Shown: in pieces, positions 8,389-16,689 of the stretch
Position numbering within the stretch: position 1 is the first letter of the stretch
Layout: every line of letters starts with the position of its first letter
Virus record (IMG/VR): IMGVR_UViG_3300017971_000243
Location: 23,798 to 87,797 of that record
Reading direction: 5' to 3' (one strand)
DNA: 64,000 bases
From: a virus
The notes under the pieces: generated by a model
What the model was told of the DNA's origin: nothing
Seen by the model: only the letters and a program-made list of their open reading frames with translations
Databases searched by the model: none
Translations under genes and position numbers: made by a program

Positions 8389-8812
8389 CCTTCCCATGCG
8401 TTCGGCACTGGACTATGTTTATCGTGTAAGTAGTAATATCAGTATTCAAAAGTTTGCAGGACAGTGGTCACCTCTTAACCAGCGTTATAGGGAATGGAAG
8501 TTGTTTGCTTTTGGTGAAAGTAGATGGTGGATAATGAGCGGAGCCTTACAAAGGTCTCTTACAATTTTTAAACTAAGTGGAGGATGGTTTGGAGGAGTTC
8601 CTGCACATGCTATGGCACCTGGTACTTCTTGGTTTGGAACGGATCCTGGTCCACCTGTTAGCATAGCTGAGTATGGGTATTGGGCTGAATATGGTAGAAG
8701 GGGGCAGGCTGCTAGGCCTCTTTTTAATCCTACCCTTGAAGAGTTTATAGAAGAAGGATGGCCTAAGCAAGCTACTCAATCAATGTCTAAATTAATGGGA
8801 GCATGGCGATGA
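8297..8812 (+). CDS. HK97 gp10-like tail completion protein
   Basis: About 171 residues. Features fit the gp10/minor tail family: a basic N-terminal helix, a central RWWIMSGALQRSLTIF region, GYWAEYGRRGQAARPLFNP (an Arg-Pro-Phe element typical of this family) and a C-terminal helix. The ATG at 8297 lies nine bases after AAGGA (8283-8287). It overlaps the preceding gene by 92 bases. It probably joins tail tube and head. Call from motif and position. Confidence 0.6.
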   Translation: MVRMSWDLNSYRRYLGALIKIRRKAQIEQNDLPMRSALDYVYRVSSNISIQKFAGQWSPLNQRYREWKLFAFGESRWWIMSGALQRSLTIFKLSGGWFGGVPAHAMAPGTSWFGTDPGPPVSIAEYGYWAEYGRRGQAARPLFNPTLEEFIEEGWPKQATQSMSKLMGAWR

Positions 8813-9129
8813 AATGGTTAAAAGGTAATGTCGAATCAATTTTAACCGTTCTGGCAATAATTGGAATGGTAGTAGGAGGACTGTCCTACTTTGCTAAGAG
8901 TGAAGATCTTAATCTTGTTGACCTTAGGCTAGAACAGAAGATAGTAGGAGATGCAATATATCAAATATCTATGCAGATGGGTCAATTGGAAGATAAACAT
9001 GGAAATGATAATTGTTCTAGATGGAATGATGCCAGAGATCGTGAACGTTATCGTAAATTAAGATTACAATTGGAATCCCTTAAGAAAAAGCAAGATGCAA
9101 TCATCAATGAACAAACAAGGAGTAGATGA
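8809..9129 (+). CDS. Small membrane protein with N-terminal TM segment and coiled coil
   Basis: About 106 residues starting MKWLKGN. One strong transmembrane segment lies around residues 10-28 (SILTVLAIIGMVVGGLSYF), followed by a charged helix with heptad-like spacing. The ATG at 8809 overlaps the upstream stop (ATGA). A holin or membrane-anchored accessory protein is possible, but there is no lysis cassette here. A second protein with one TM and charged helices occurs at 42585-42941. Confidence 0.5.
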   Translation: MKWLKGNVESILTVLAIIGMVVGGLSYFAKSEDLNLVDLRLEQKIVGDAIYQISMQMGQLEDKHGNDNCSRWNDARDRERYRKLRLQLESLKKKQDAIINEQTRSR

Positions 9130-9338
9130 TGAAGATAGTGGATGCTTATCCAAAGGATGTTCATGTTCAAATTGAAATGCCATTAAAAGAACTTAAAATG
9201 CTCAAAACGTATATTGAGAACAGTCTTCCTGTTTATGCTCGTGTACATGAAGAGTTTGAGGAAGAGCAGTTCTTGGAGCACAACTTCATTCCAGAAGCTA
9301 AAAGCGTAATAGAGTACGCGGAAAAGTTTAGCAAATAG
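9129..9338 (+). CDS. Hypothetical small protein
   Basis: 69 residues, MKIVDAYPKDVHVQIEMP, helical and acidic toward the end. The ATG at 9129 lies six bases after AAGGAG; the ATG at 9126 is only three bases away from it. No motif recognised. It is the last gene before the repeated intergenic element. Confidence 0.45.
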   Translation: MKIVDAYPKDVHVQIEMPLKELKMLKTYIENSLPVYARVHEEFEEEQFLEHNFIPEAKSVIEYAEKFSK

Positions 9339-9382
9339 CACAGCAAGCAATTTAAGAAGTTCGTGCAGAATTCGTTAAATAA
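9339..9382 (+). repeat. Repeated intergenic element, copy 1
   Basis: Noncoding gap before the gene at 9419. It contains GTTCGTGCAGAATTCGTTAA, matching copies at 32531-32580 and, on the minus strand, 53555-53603. In each case the element directly precedes a gene and points in its direction. Likely a regulatory DNA or RNA element; function unknown. Confidence 0.65.
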
Positions 9383-9418
9383 ACTGCACTAAATTTAAGA
9401 ACAGAGGTGTATAACAGT

Positions 9419-9883
9419 ATGACTTTAGACGCTACAGCAAGAGAAGCAAATATCAGAGATAGTGTTAAAAAGTTCTTTATAGACACCTACTCCGTCCCTA
9501 TGTCTTTTGATAAAGCTCTATCTCAGCCTGACTTGCAAGGGCGTACCGTTCATAAATGGATAAATGTAATTATTCACCTTTCAGAAGTAGCTCTTTTATC
9601 TGACACCTTGGTACATGTGTACTGCTGTACGAGACAGGATAATGAATATTTTAAATTATCCCAGTTAAGGGACACTATTGTGGAAGGACTTTCGATTGAC
9701 TCTAGTACCAGTCAATCTGATGCCTTTAAACGAATCACTTTCTATCAGAGTCATCCTACTAATCCATGGACAGAAATAGGGAAACTGCTAGTTACCGAAG
9801 TGTATGAGTCAATACCTATGGAAGGTCCTGATGAAACCAAATATAAAATAATAACAGTACGATTAAGGGCACCGGCAAAGTGA
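9419..9883 (+). CDS. Tail terminator-like protein
   Basis: 154 residues, alternating helix and strand. An N-terminal REANIRDSVKKFF helix precedes a central beta region (TLVHVYCCTRQDNEYFKLSQL) and a C-terminal TEIGKLLVTEVYESIPM strand pair, as in phage tail terminators that cap the tail tube. It sits between the gp10-like protein and the major tail protein, the usual place. The ATG at 9419 follows GAGGTG at 9404; the GTG at 9407 is inside that ribosome site. Confidence 0.5.
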   Translation: MTLDATAREANIRDSVKKFFIDTYSVPMSFDKALSQPDLQGRTVHKWINVIIHLSEVALLSDTLVHVYCCTRQDNEYFKLSQLRDTIVEGLSIDSSTSQSDAFKRITFYQSHPTNPWTEIGKLLVTEVYESIPMEGPDETKYKIITVRLRAPAK

Positions 9884-9893
9884 GAACTCTATT

Positions 9894-10184
9894 ATGGCAA
9901 AACGATTCTACCACTGCAAGTACTGTGGAAAGCGAATGATAGAAAGACTACCGAATGGATGTTGGAAGTTTGTATTTGGTAGTGATAAGGAAAATCCAGG
10001 AGATCCTCCTGTTGAAATGATAATATTTGGATCGCTTAAGATGAAATGTCTTAGGAGATCTTGCGGTAAGTTTAATACTTTTTATTTTTGGCCTAAGGTG
10101 AGGTTTGCAAGTCAATCAGACGACATTGAGGTTAATCCTATAAATGAGCAGTCTGAAGTTCTGGCAGAAACTCGTAATCATTAA
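9894..10184 (+). CDS. Com-like zinc-finger protein
   Basis: 96 residues. CKYCGKRMIERLPNG near the N-terminus and KCLRRSCGKFNTFYFW around residue 45 give two Cys pairs in an order resembling Mu Com, a small zinc-finger mRNA-binding regulator. The spacing between pairs is longer than in Com. It lies directly upstream of the strongly expressed major tail protein gene, so a translational-control role is conceivable but unproven. Confidence 0.5.
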   Translation: MAKRFYHCKYCGKRMIERLPNGCWKFVFGSDKENPGDPPVEMIIFGSLKMKCLRRSCGKFNTFYFWPKVRFASQSDDIEVNPINEQSEVLAETRNH

Positions 10185-10206
10185 CTTTAACAAGGAGGTA
10201 TAGACT

Positions 10207-10827
10207 ATGGTTGATCGTTATGGTCCATTGACCAAAGACAGTACCACCATTGCGTTAGGTCTGGCGCAGATCAGGGTAGGCCCTTCAGCGGCTAATATTC
10301 ATAATTATAATCCCTGTCTCGGTTCTGCACACAGCCTAGGCGCTATGGCAAACACCTCTTACACAGGTAATCTGGAATTCTATAAGCTAGAGTCTGGATA
10401 TCCTCTGTTAGAGGACGCTACATTCCCGCTGCGGGAATCAGCTATGCTGTCATGTGGTTTTAGGGAAATCACTCCCAAAAACATGGCTCTAGCTTATGGC
10501 TTGGATCCTGCAGATTATACCAATGCACATAGTGGAGATGTGCCGTTGGGTAACATTTCAACCCCGGTGTTCATTAGAGTGGAGGCTTTGTATACCTTCC
10601 CTGATGGCTCCAACACCATGACCATTGTTTTCCCAAGAGCTCAGGCTATTGCTTCTATTGAGATGGAGTTTGCACCTGAGGAACCTGCTGCTGTTGCCCT
10701 TCAACTCGAGGCTAAGAGAGCAGACAGCGGGATTAGTGGTGGAAATGCGGTATGGGATAGTGCCCCTCTGGGTCACATTATCTGGAATACCACAACTTAC
10801 ACCACTACCACTACTACTACAGCTTAA
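10207..10827 (+). CDS. Major tail protein with Thr-rich C-terminal tail
   Basis: 206 residues. Position just before the G/GT chaperones, a very good ribosome site (AAGGAGG at 10194) and a beta-rich sequence indicate the tail tube subunit. The folded part ends near PLGHIIWN. After it come T3-Y-T7-A (10799-10824) and tandem stops TAA TAG. The stop lies in a small hairpin CAGCT-TAAT-AGCTG (10820-10833). With many copies per tail tube, this tail would display many Thr acceptors along the virion. Confidence 0.75.
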   Translation: MVDRYGPLTKDSTTIALGLAQIRVGPSAANIHNYNPCLGSAHSLGAMANTSYTGNLEFYKLESGYPLLEDATFPLRESAMLSCGFREITPKNMALAYGLDPADYTNAHSGDVPLGNISTPVFIRVEALYTFPDGSNTMTIVFPRAQAIASIEMEFAPEEPAAVALQLEAKRADSGISGGNAVWDSAPLGHIIWNTTTYTTTTTTTA

Positions 10828-10830
10828 TAG
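10799..10830 (+). other. Thr-rich C-terminal tag of the major tail protein plus tandem stops
   Basis: T3-Y-T7-A, then TAA TAG. The nucleotide context GCTTAATAGC is identical to that at the end of the capsid gene (6554-6563), suggesting the 3' ends are related or under the same constraint. Confidence 0.8.
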
Positions 10831-10859
10831 CTGAAACAACCTTTTAGGAGGGAAATAAA

Positions 10860-11312
10860 ATGCCAGACTCTTCTGATGATAGAAAACTCAATCCGCAGGT
10901 TCGCTCTGTCGAAATAGGCAAGCGAACCCTGCGGAACCTTTCCATCTATCCTCTTTCATTATCTGATCAGCTTAATCTCACAGACCTTGTAAATAAAGGA
11001 TTGAATGCTTTCCTTCAAATGGCACCTGATGAAAATGAAGAAGGAATGATGCAGTTTATAGCCTTTGTGTTAAGTTTAATCAAAGAAAATATCGAGCGTA
11101 TTGTTGAGATGATTACTGATGAAGATAAAAGTATATTGGAAGAGATAACGAATGTTCAATTAATGGAAATTGTGGAGATCGTTTATAAGGAGAACTTTGA
11201 AGGCCCTTTGGGAAAGTTGACAAGCCTCTTCCCGGAGGTGAAGAGGCAGGAGCAACTGTCACCCTCGCCGAAACGGTCACCACGTGTTGTGAGATCTACG
11301 GCTACACCTTAG
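10860..11312 (+). CDS. Tail assembly chaperone (gpG-like)
   Basis: 150 residues, helical and acidic, between major tail protein and tape measure. Lambda gpG analogues bind the tape measure and recruit tube subunits. The ATG at 10860 follows TTAGGAGGG. The last third runs on in frame 0 to the TAG at 11310-11312, but a programmed -1 shift upstream gives a longer form (separate entry). After the shift site the frame-0 end is low-complexity and basic (SPSPKRSPRVVR), as expected of a by-product reading. Confidence 0.75.
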   Translation: MPDSSDDRKLNPQVRSVEIGKRTLRNLSIYPLSLSDQLNLTDLVNKGLNAFLQMAPDENEEGMMQFIAFVLSLIKENIERIVEMITDEDKSILEEITNVQLMEIVEIVYKENFEGPLGKLTSLFPEVKRQEQLSPSPKRSPRVVRSTATP

Positions 11313-11599
11313 ACCACTTCTATAAGTTAAGTTATAGGAATGGAGGCCTTACTTTTGGACAGGTTGAGGTTTTATTTGATCATTACCAAGACCGTATTTA
11401 TAAGGAGATGCGCTTTAGGGCTTCTATGGCTGGTGTCAATCTTGACAAAGAGGTGGAGAAGAAAAAGGAAACGGATCTTACGACCTTCAAGGATCCTGAA
11501 TCCTATGAACACATGTCAATAAAGGACAGAAGAAAACTTACAATGGAGATGTTAAAGAGGATTAAACCAAAATTATCAGGTAGTTTTAAAAATGGCTGA
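10860..11599 (+). CDS. Tail assembly chaperone G-T fusion by -1 frameshift
   Basis: In frame 0 the codons TTG GGA AAG form the slippery heptamer GGGAAAG at 11210-11216, the same heptamer used by lambda G-T. Overlapping it upstream is CCCTTTG (11204-11210), also in correct X-XXY-YYZ phase. The -1 frame is closed by TGA at 11198 and open from 11201 to 11599, encoding a T-like domain (CEIYGYTLDHFYKLSY, then FGQVEVLFDHYQD). Shifting gives about 246 residues. The end overlaps the tape measure start by eight bases. Confidence 0.8.
11210..11216 (+). promoter_or_regulatory. Programmed -1 ribosomal frameshift site GGGAAAG
   Basis: The heptamer sits in frame as G GGA AAG, with the alternative slippery site CCCTTTG immediately before it. 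It connects the G-like frame to the T-like -1 frame. Confidence 0.75.
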
Positions 11600-14500
11600 C
11601 AGAACATTAAATCTAGGTACACTTTTTACGGCTGACATACGCGATTTCCTAAGTAAAACCGCCCGCATTAGAGAAGAATTACGCAAGATGGGAGCTGCCT
11701 TTGAACAGGGAGCTAGGGGCGGATCCAAGATGGGAAGTGAAACTGCCGCTGGTATTGACAAGGTAGATAAGAGTGTTAAGAAGAGTGGCAAGACGGTCCA
11801 GGAATACAGCAAGCAGATTGCTAAAGTGGAAGGTGCTTGGAAGCGTGTTTTGGCTGCTATGAAGGTAACCGCTTCCTATGGATTAGCCGCCTCAGCTATC
11901 TTCTCCGTAGTGCAGGCTCTTAAAGCAGGTGTTACGGAAATCATAGATTTTGATCAAGCTCTTAAAAACCTCCAAGCTATCACCCGTGCTACCGACAACG
12001 AAGTGCTAGGTATGGGTGAAACAATAAAAGATGTGGCACAGAAAACCAAGTTCTCTACTGGTGAAGTAGCAGAGGGAATGGTATTGTTAGGACAGGCTGG
12101 TTTTAGTGCTACAGAGGCAATGCAGTCGATGGAAGCAGTAGCTAACTTGGCTACTGGAACATTATCTGATTTAAAGACTACTTCTGATTTACTCACCACC
12201 ACTATTCGTGCATTTGGATTCCAAACGGTAGAGTCAGCCCGTGTATCTGATGTTATGTCAAATGCTATCAACCGTTCTAAACTTACCCTTGACAAACTCC
12301 GCATAGCGTTCAACTTTGTAGGTGCCGCGGCAGCACAAACAGGCCTATCGCTGGAAGAGACCGCCGCCGCTATGATGGTTCTTGCTAATAACGGTCTGAG
12401 AGCAAGTACCATTGGTACTGGTTTGAGGCAAGTATTAGCCAGACTTCTTGCACCTAACCGCAATTTAAGAGAGGAATTTGAAGCACATGGTATTGCTCTA
12501 ACCAAAGTTAATCCTAAATTAGTAGGATTCCAACAGGCTTTAATGAACCTCAAGCCTATACTGTATGACTCTGAGAGGCAAGTTGTAGATATGGGCAAGG
12601 CTTACAGGTTGTTTGGACTGCGTGGTGCCCAAGCGGCCGCTATCCTTACTCGTGCTTTTGTTACAGGTGACTTTAGTAAGATGTTGGAGTATACCTATGA
12701 AGTGGGTTCAGCTGCTAGGATGGCTGCAAAACAGATGGAAGGTCTTGGAGTTAAGATTAAGAATTTAGCAGATAGAGCAAAATTGATAGCAGTAGCTTTC
12801 GGTGAAGGCGGGGCAATAGGAGTTATGAAAGGTTTTATCGATGTGCTCAGAGCCGTTGCAAAAGGTATTGCTGATTTTGTTAGTTCAGGTCCTGGTAGGC
12901 TAACTACAAGTTTTACCGTGTGGACAGGTACTATTTGGTTGTCTATACAGGCTTTGAGAGGTCTGTCTGTGGCTTTTGTATTTCTTGGCAGTAAAATAGG
13001 TGCTGCCATTACCACTTTAAGATTGTATATTCAATTATTAGTTCAACTTCAAATAGTCTCGGGTCAATCCTTACTGACATTTAAGGGAATGAAAACTGCT
13101 CTTTTAAATGTGGGTGGGATAATAAAAGGATTTAAAGGAGGATGGTTATTACTGGCGGCAGCTATAGGTGCGGTGGTAGCAGCTATTAAGTTTTGGCTAG
13201 GTGCTCAAGAAAGAGCTGTAAATGCGGCCATTAAAACTCAACAAGAGCAGGAGAAAACTGTACAGACTCTTAGGGTGTATGCTCAGGCACTTTCAGATCT
13301 TCAGGCAAGACAGAATGAAGGTAAGGATGTAAGTAAGGAACATGCTGGGTTAGTTGCTCGTTTAAGGAAAGAATATGAATTATTGAATGGTGTGTTGTCT
13401 GAGTCAGTAGATGCAGTAGGTAGGAATGCGGTGCTTACTCAGAGAGCATATGAGGAAGAACTTAAAAAGAGTATCATTGTAACTTCTGATTTGGCTAAAG
13501 AGCAAAAAAAGCTATTAGATGAAACTGGAAAATGGGAAGGATTTAAGGAAAGAGTAAAAAGGTTCGGTGGTGTATTTGTAGGTGTGTTAGCTGATTTTGG
13601 TCAATGGATACTCAAGGGAATTAAATGGCTTGCTGATTTTGGAGCCAAAATTATAGATTTAGCTAATATAGTGCTGAGGAAACTGAGCCCAGCGTTTGCT
13701 TTCTTTTCGGATGTAGGAAAGAAGGGCTTAGAAACCCTTAGTAAATTTTTAGGTTACTTTACGGAAAATCTAGAAGATGCTGGTAAATCAACCGAAAAGT
13801 ATAAAAAGCAGAATGAAGAGCTCATTAACACTTATGTTATTATGGCTCAAAAACTCAAAGAAATTACAAAAGGACAGGCCTCTATAGAAGATATAATAAA
13901 GCAGATCGAAGAAATGCAGGGAGTTAAGTTAAGCCCAGAGGCTATATCTGCTATAACTGAAGAACTTAATAAAGTAACCGTTAAGTTTGAGAAGGAGACT
14001 GAGGAATGGGAAAAACAGTTAGGTAAGTTACCTAAATCGTTTCAAGAGATGTTTAGGAGTTTAGATCCCATCCAGAAGGTAGAGTTCGCTAAGAGACTTA
14101 AACAGATGGAAAATGAAATAGCGGCTGCTGAGGATCAGATAAAGATACTTCTTGGTAAAGAAGAGAGTTTCCAGAAGGAAAGGGCTGCTATTAGAGCTAA
14201 ATACCTTGCCAAGTTTGCGGAAGATATGGGTAAGGAAACCAAGACTACAGAGGAAAGTTTAAATGACCAGATAAATTTGATACAGGAATTTGTAGAGAAA
14301 GAGAATGAGGAATACGAAGGACGATTAGAGGAAAGGGAGAAAACTTATGAGAAGGAATTACTGTTAGCGCAGGGCAATGAGGAAGAGGTAACCCGTGTAA
14401 AGCAAGAAAATCTGGAGAAAAGAACCCAAATAGAGAAAGACCATCAGGATACTATTTTGGGTTATCAATCTGTTATTACACAGAAAAGGGGAGAGCTTGA

Positions 14501-15953
14501 GGCCGAACTTACTGAGAAGATACTAAAGGAAAATGCTAAGGTAACCCAGGGTATAATTAATGAACTGAAGAAAAGACAATCAGAACTTAGAAAAGAGGCT
14601 GAAGATTTTGAAAAGACCTCTCTTGATTTTAAAAAGAAAGGTCAAGAAGAGGCTCTTGAAATATCCCGTCAGGGGATGAGTGAAGAGCAGAAGTTCCGAA
14701 GCATAATGGCTGAAAGGGATGATGTTTTAAGAAGGGCTAGAATAACTAAAGATAAGGAACTTTTCAACAAAGCACTAGAATTAACCAAACAGTTAGCCAC
14801 CGAAGTTAAGGACGAAAATGGAGAAGTAATTTACACCCTTGAAGAGAATGCCCGTAGGTTCTCCCAACAGTATCAGGATATCGCTCGTAATGCACAACTC
14901 ACGTTTAAAAATCTATCAGAGGATAGAAAACAGGAACAACAGGATGTAGAAACAGCAATCACTAAGATGACTGATTTGTTAAAAGCATACAAAGGGGAGA
15001 TGGATGAAATTTCAAGGAAGAAATTGGAATTACAAGCTGATGAAGCAATGGATAAATTGGATAAAATGTACGATTGGGTCACCAAGTTCAGAAAGGAATG
15101 GGACCAAATTGAATCTAAATCAGTAGTTTTGAATGTTGAAGTTAAGCAGAGTGGAGGAGGTGGAAGCACTTCTACCACTACTCCTGAAGGTGAGGGTGAA
15201 ACTGTAGAGTCAGATTCGAGCGAGCGAACCTATATGAGAAAGGGAGGAATAGTTAAGCAAGTTAAAGAAGTAATTCACAGAAGAATAGGCGGATGGGCGG
15301 ATAGGGCTAGAGGTAAGATAGCTGGATACGGAGGCGGAGACATTGTTAGAGCTATGTTGGAGCCTGGGGAATTTGTCGCCCGTAAAGAAGCTGTTAGCAA
15401 ATATGGTCCTGATTTCTTTGAAGGTCTTAATAAGATGACGGTGCCGCAGACCGTAGTTGAGGCACAAGGAGGTGCCCAAAGATCTGGTGGGTCTGAAACT
15501 GCTTCCACTGCTGCTTCTGCTGCTGGCGACGGTGGGGATGGCGGAGGGGTAGCTGCTAAAATAGGTGGCTTAATCAAAGAAATCAAAAAGAAAGTTATCA
15601 CTTCTAATACTAAAGTAGTCAAGTTGCGAAAGGGAGGCAATGTAGTGAACTATATAAGGTCTGCTGGTGCCCGTGTTCACTCCTCCCTTTCCAATATTTC
15701 TTATAGCACCCAAAGTAGGACGGCTTATGTGGCCGCTCGTACTGGAGGTTTAATAATGGCTCCTGCCCCTGCTCCTGCCATAGTAAAGCTACAAGAAGGA
15801 GGAAATGTTCCTTACAGCTCTAAGGAACCAGGCAAAGTTATCAATGTTAATATAGCACCTAGGTATTTAACAGGCGACCGTAGGAGTATGCGACAGGCAG
15901 CGGTTGAAATTAAACGAGAACTCGAAGCACTAGGAGTAAGATGGGGAAAATAG
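11592..15953 (+). CDS. Tail tape measure protein
   Basis: 1453 residues. Residues about 110-330 match the TP901-type tape measure domain (FDQALKNLQAITRATDNEV, then GLSLEETAAAMMVLANNGLR). Three hydrophobic segments lie at about 90-110, 430-475 and 515-540. A long charged coiled coil covers about 740-1190. The C-terminus is Gly- and basic-rich with repeated KLRKGG/KLQEGG elements. By the usual rule of roughly 1.5 angstrom per residue the tail would be about 200 nm. A short linker STSTTTPEGEGE is Thr-rich. It ends one base before the next ATG. Confidence 0.9.
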   Translation: MADRTLNLGTLFTADIRDFLSKTARIREELRKMGAAFEQGARGGSKMGSETAAGIDKVDKSVKKSGKTVQEYSKQIAKVEGAWKRVLAAMKVTASYGLAASAIFSVVQALKAGVTEIIDFDQALKNLQAITRATDNEVLGMGETIKDVAQKTKFSTGEVAEGMVLLGQAGFSATEAMQSMEAVANLATGTLSDLKTTSDLLTTTIRAFGFQTVESARVSDVMSNAINRSKLTLDKLRIAFNFVGAAAAQTGLSLEETAAAMMVLANNGLRASTIGTGLRQVLARLLAPNRNLREEFEAHGIALTKVNPKLVGFQQALMNLKPILYDSERQVVDMGKAYRLFGLRGAQAAAILTRAFVTGDFSKMLEYTYEVGSAARMAAKQMEGLGVKIKNLADRAKLIAVAFGEGGAIGVMKGFIDVLRAVAKGIADFVSSGPGRLTTSFTVWTGTIWLSIQALRGLSVAFVFLGSKIGAAITTLRLYIQLLVQLQIVSGQSLLTFKGMKTALLNVGGIIKGFKGGWLLLAAAIGAVVAAIKFWLGAQERAVNAAIKTQQEQEKTVQTLRVYAQALSDLQARQNEGKDVSKEHAGLVARLRKEYELLNGVLSESVDAVGRNAVLTQRAYEEELKKSIIVTSDLAKEQKKLLDETGKWEGFKERVKRFGGVFVGVLADFGQWILKGIKWLADFGAKIIDLANIVLRKLSPAFAFFSDVGKKGLETLSKFLGYFTENLEDAGKSTEKYKKQNEELINTYVIMAQKLKEITKGQASIEDIIKQIEEMQGVKLSPEAISAITEELNKVTVKFEKETEEWEKQLGKLPKSFQEMFRSLDPIQKVEFAKRLKQMENEIAAAEDQIKILLGKEESFQKERAAIRAKYLAKFAEDMGKETKTTEESLNDQINLIQEFVEKENEEYEGRLEEREKTYEKELLLAQGNEEEVTRVKQENLEKRTQIEKDHQDTILGYQSVITQKRGELEAELTEKILKENAKVTQGIINELKKRQSELRKEAEDFEKTSLDFKKKGQEEALEISRQGMSEEQKFRSIMAERDDVLRRARITKDKELFNKALELTKQLATEVKDENGEVIYTLEENARRFSQQYQDIARNAQLTFKNLSEDRKQEQQDVETAITKMTDLLKAYKGEMDEISRKKLELQADEAMDKLDKMYDWVTKFRKEWDQIESKSVVLNVEVKQSGGGGSTSTTTPEGEGETVESDSSERTYMRKGGIVKQVKEVIHRRIGGWADRARGKIAGYGGGDIVRAMLEPGEFVARKEAVSKYGPDFFEGLNKMTVPQTVVEAQGGAQRSGGSETASTAASAAGDGGDGGGVAAKIGGLIKEIKKKVITSNTKVVKLRKGGNVVNYIRSAGARVHSSLSNISYSTQSRTAYVAARTGGLIMAPAPAPAIVKLQEGGNVPYSSKEPGKVINVNIAPRYLTGDRRSMRQAAVEIKRELEALGVRWGK

Positions 15954-15954
15954 A

Positions 15955-16689
15955 ATGTCATCTGTAAAATTATTTCCTTACAATATATTAGCGGAAGACG
16001 CTTCGGTAACCGTTACAGGATCTCCTGATAGCGGTTATCCTGAAAGTAGACTTTATGACAGGTCGATTGACTTCTATTGGAAATACACTAATACTGGAGA
16101 CATTAGTATAGAGTGCGATCAAGGATCTGGTATTCTTAATGTTGATTTCTTAGCGATTGAAAGACATAATTTTAATGGAAGAACGATGCATTGGGAATAT
16201 AGTGATAATGGAAGTAGTTGGTCACCTGCTGTTACCAGTTGGACTCAGTCTGGTAATACTCAAATCATAAAAACCCTTACTACAGCTTTAACTCACCGTT
16301 ATTGGAGAATACGGGTTATTGGTGCTGTAAATCCTCAATGTACTGAGGTGTGGATGAGTTTAGGGTATGAGTTTAGGATTAATTATGAAAGTCCTTCAGG
16401 TAAACCACTACCTAATGTTCGCTGGCGTGAAACATTGGGAGGCATGGAGAGGAGCACCAAGCTAGGAGGAGTTAGAAGGGAAAGAAATTACACATTACCT
16501 CATTTTCAGAATGACTATACGTTGGCTTCTTTTAGGCAGGCAGAGGATTATCTGGACGACTATTCTAAACCTCTTTATATAATGGATCATGAAGGCAATT
16601 ATTGGTTTGCTAGGATAAGAGATACAGAAGAAAACTATAATACGGAAGAAACTGCTGAACGAGATATTGAATTCTTAGAGATGCTATGA
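15955..16689 (+). CDS. Distal tail-type protein
   Basis: 244 residues. Residues 1-140 form a beta-sandwich-like unit (YPESRLYDRSIDFYWKY, LAIERHNFNG, RYWRIRVIG) resembling discoidin-like carbohydrate-binding modules. The C-terminal part (WRETLGGMERS, then FRQAEDYLDDY) resembles distal tail adaptor proteins. Directly downstream of the tape measure, it probably starts the tail tip. It overlaps the next gene by four bases. Confidence 0.55.
   Translation: MSSVKLFPYNILAEDASVTVTGSPDSGYPESRLYDRSIDFYWKYTNTGDISIECDQGSGILNVDFLAIERHNFNGRTMHWEYSDNGSSWSPAVTSWTQSGNTQIIKTLTTALTHRYWRIRVIGAVNPQCTEVWMSLGYEFRINYESPSGKPLPNVRWRETLGGMERSTKLGGVRRERNYTLPHFQNDYTLASFRQAEDYLDDYSKPLYIMDHEGNYWFARIRDTEENYNTEETAERDIEFLEML

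Noticed and set aside
11340-11522. Separate small gene between chaperone and tape measure
   Set aside because: It is out of frame with the T-like domain, which is open from 11201 to 11599 and explained by -1 frameshifting.
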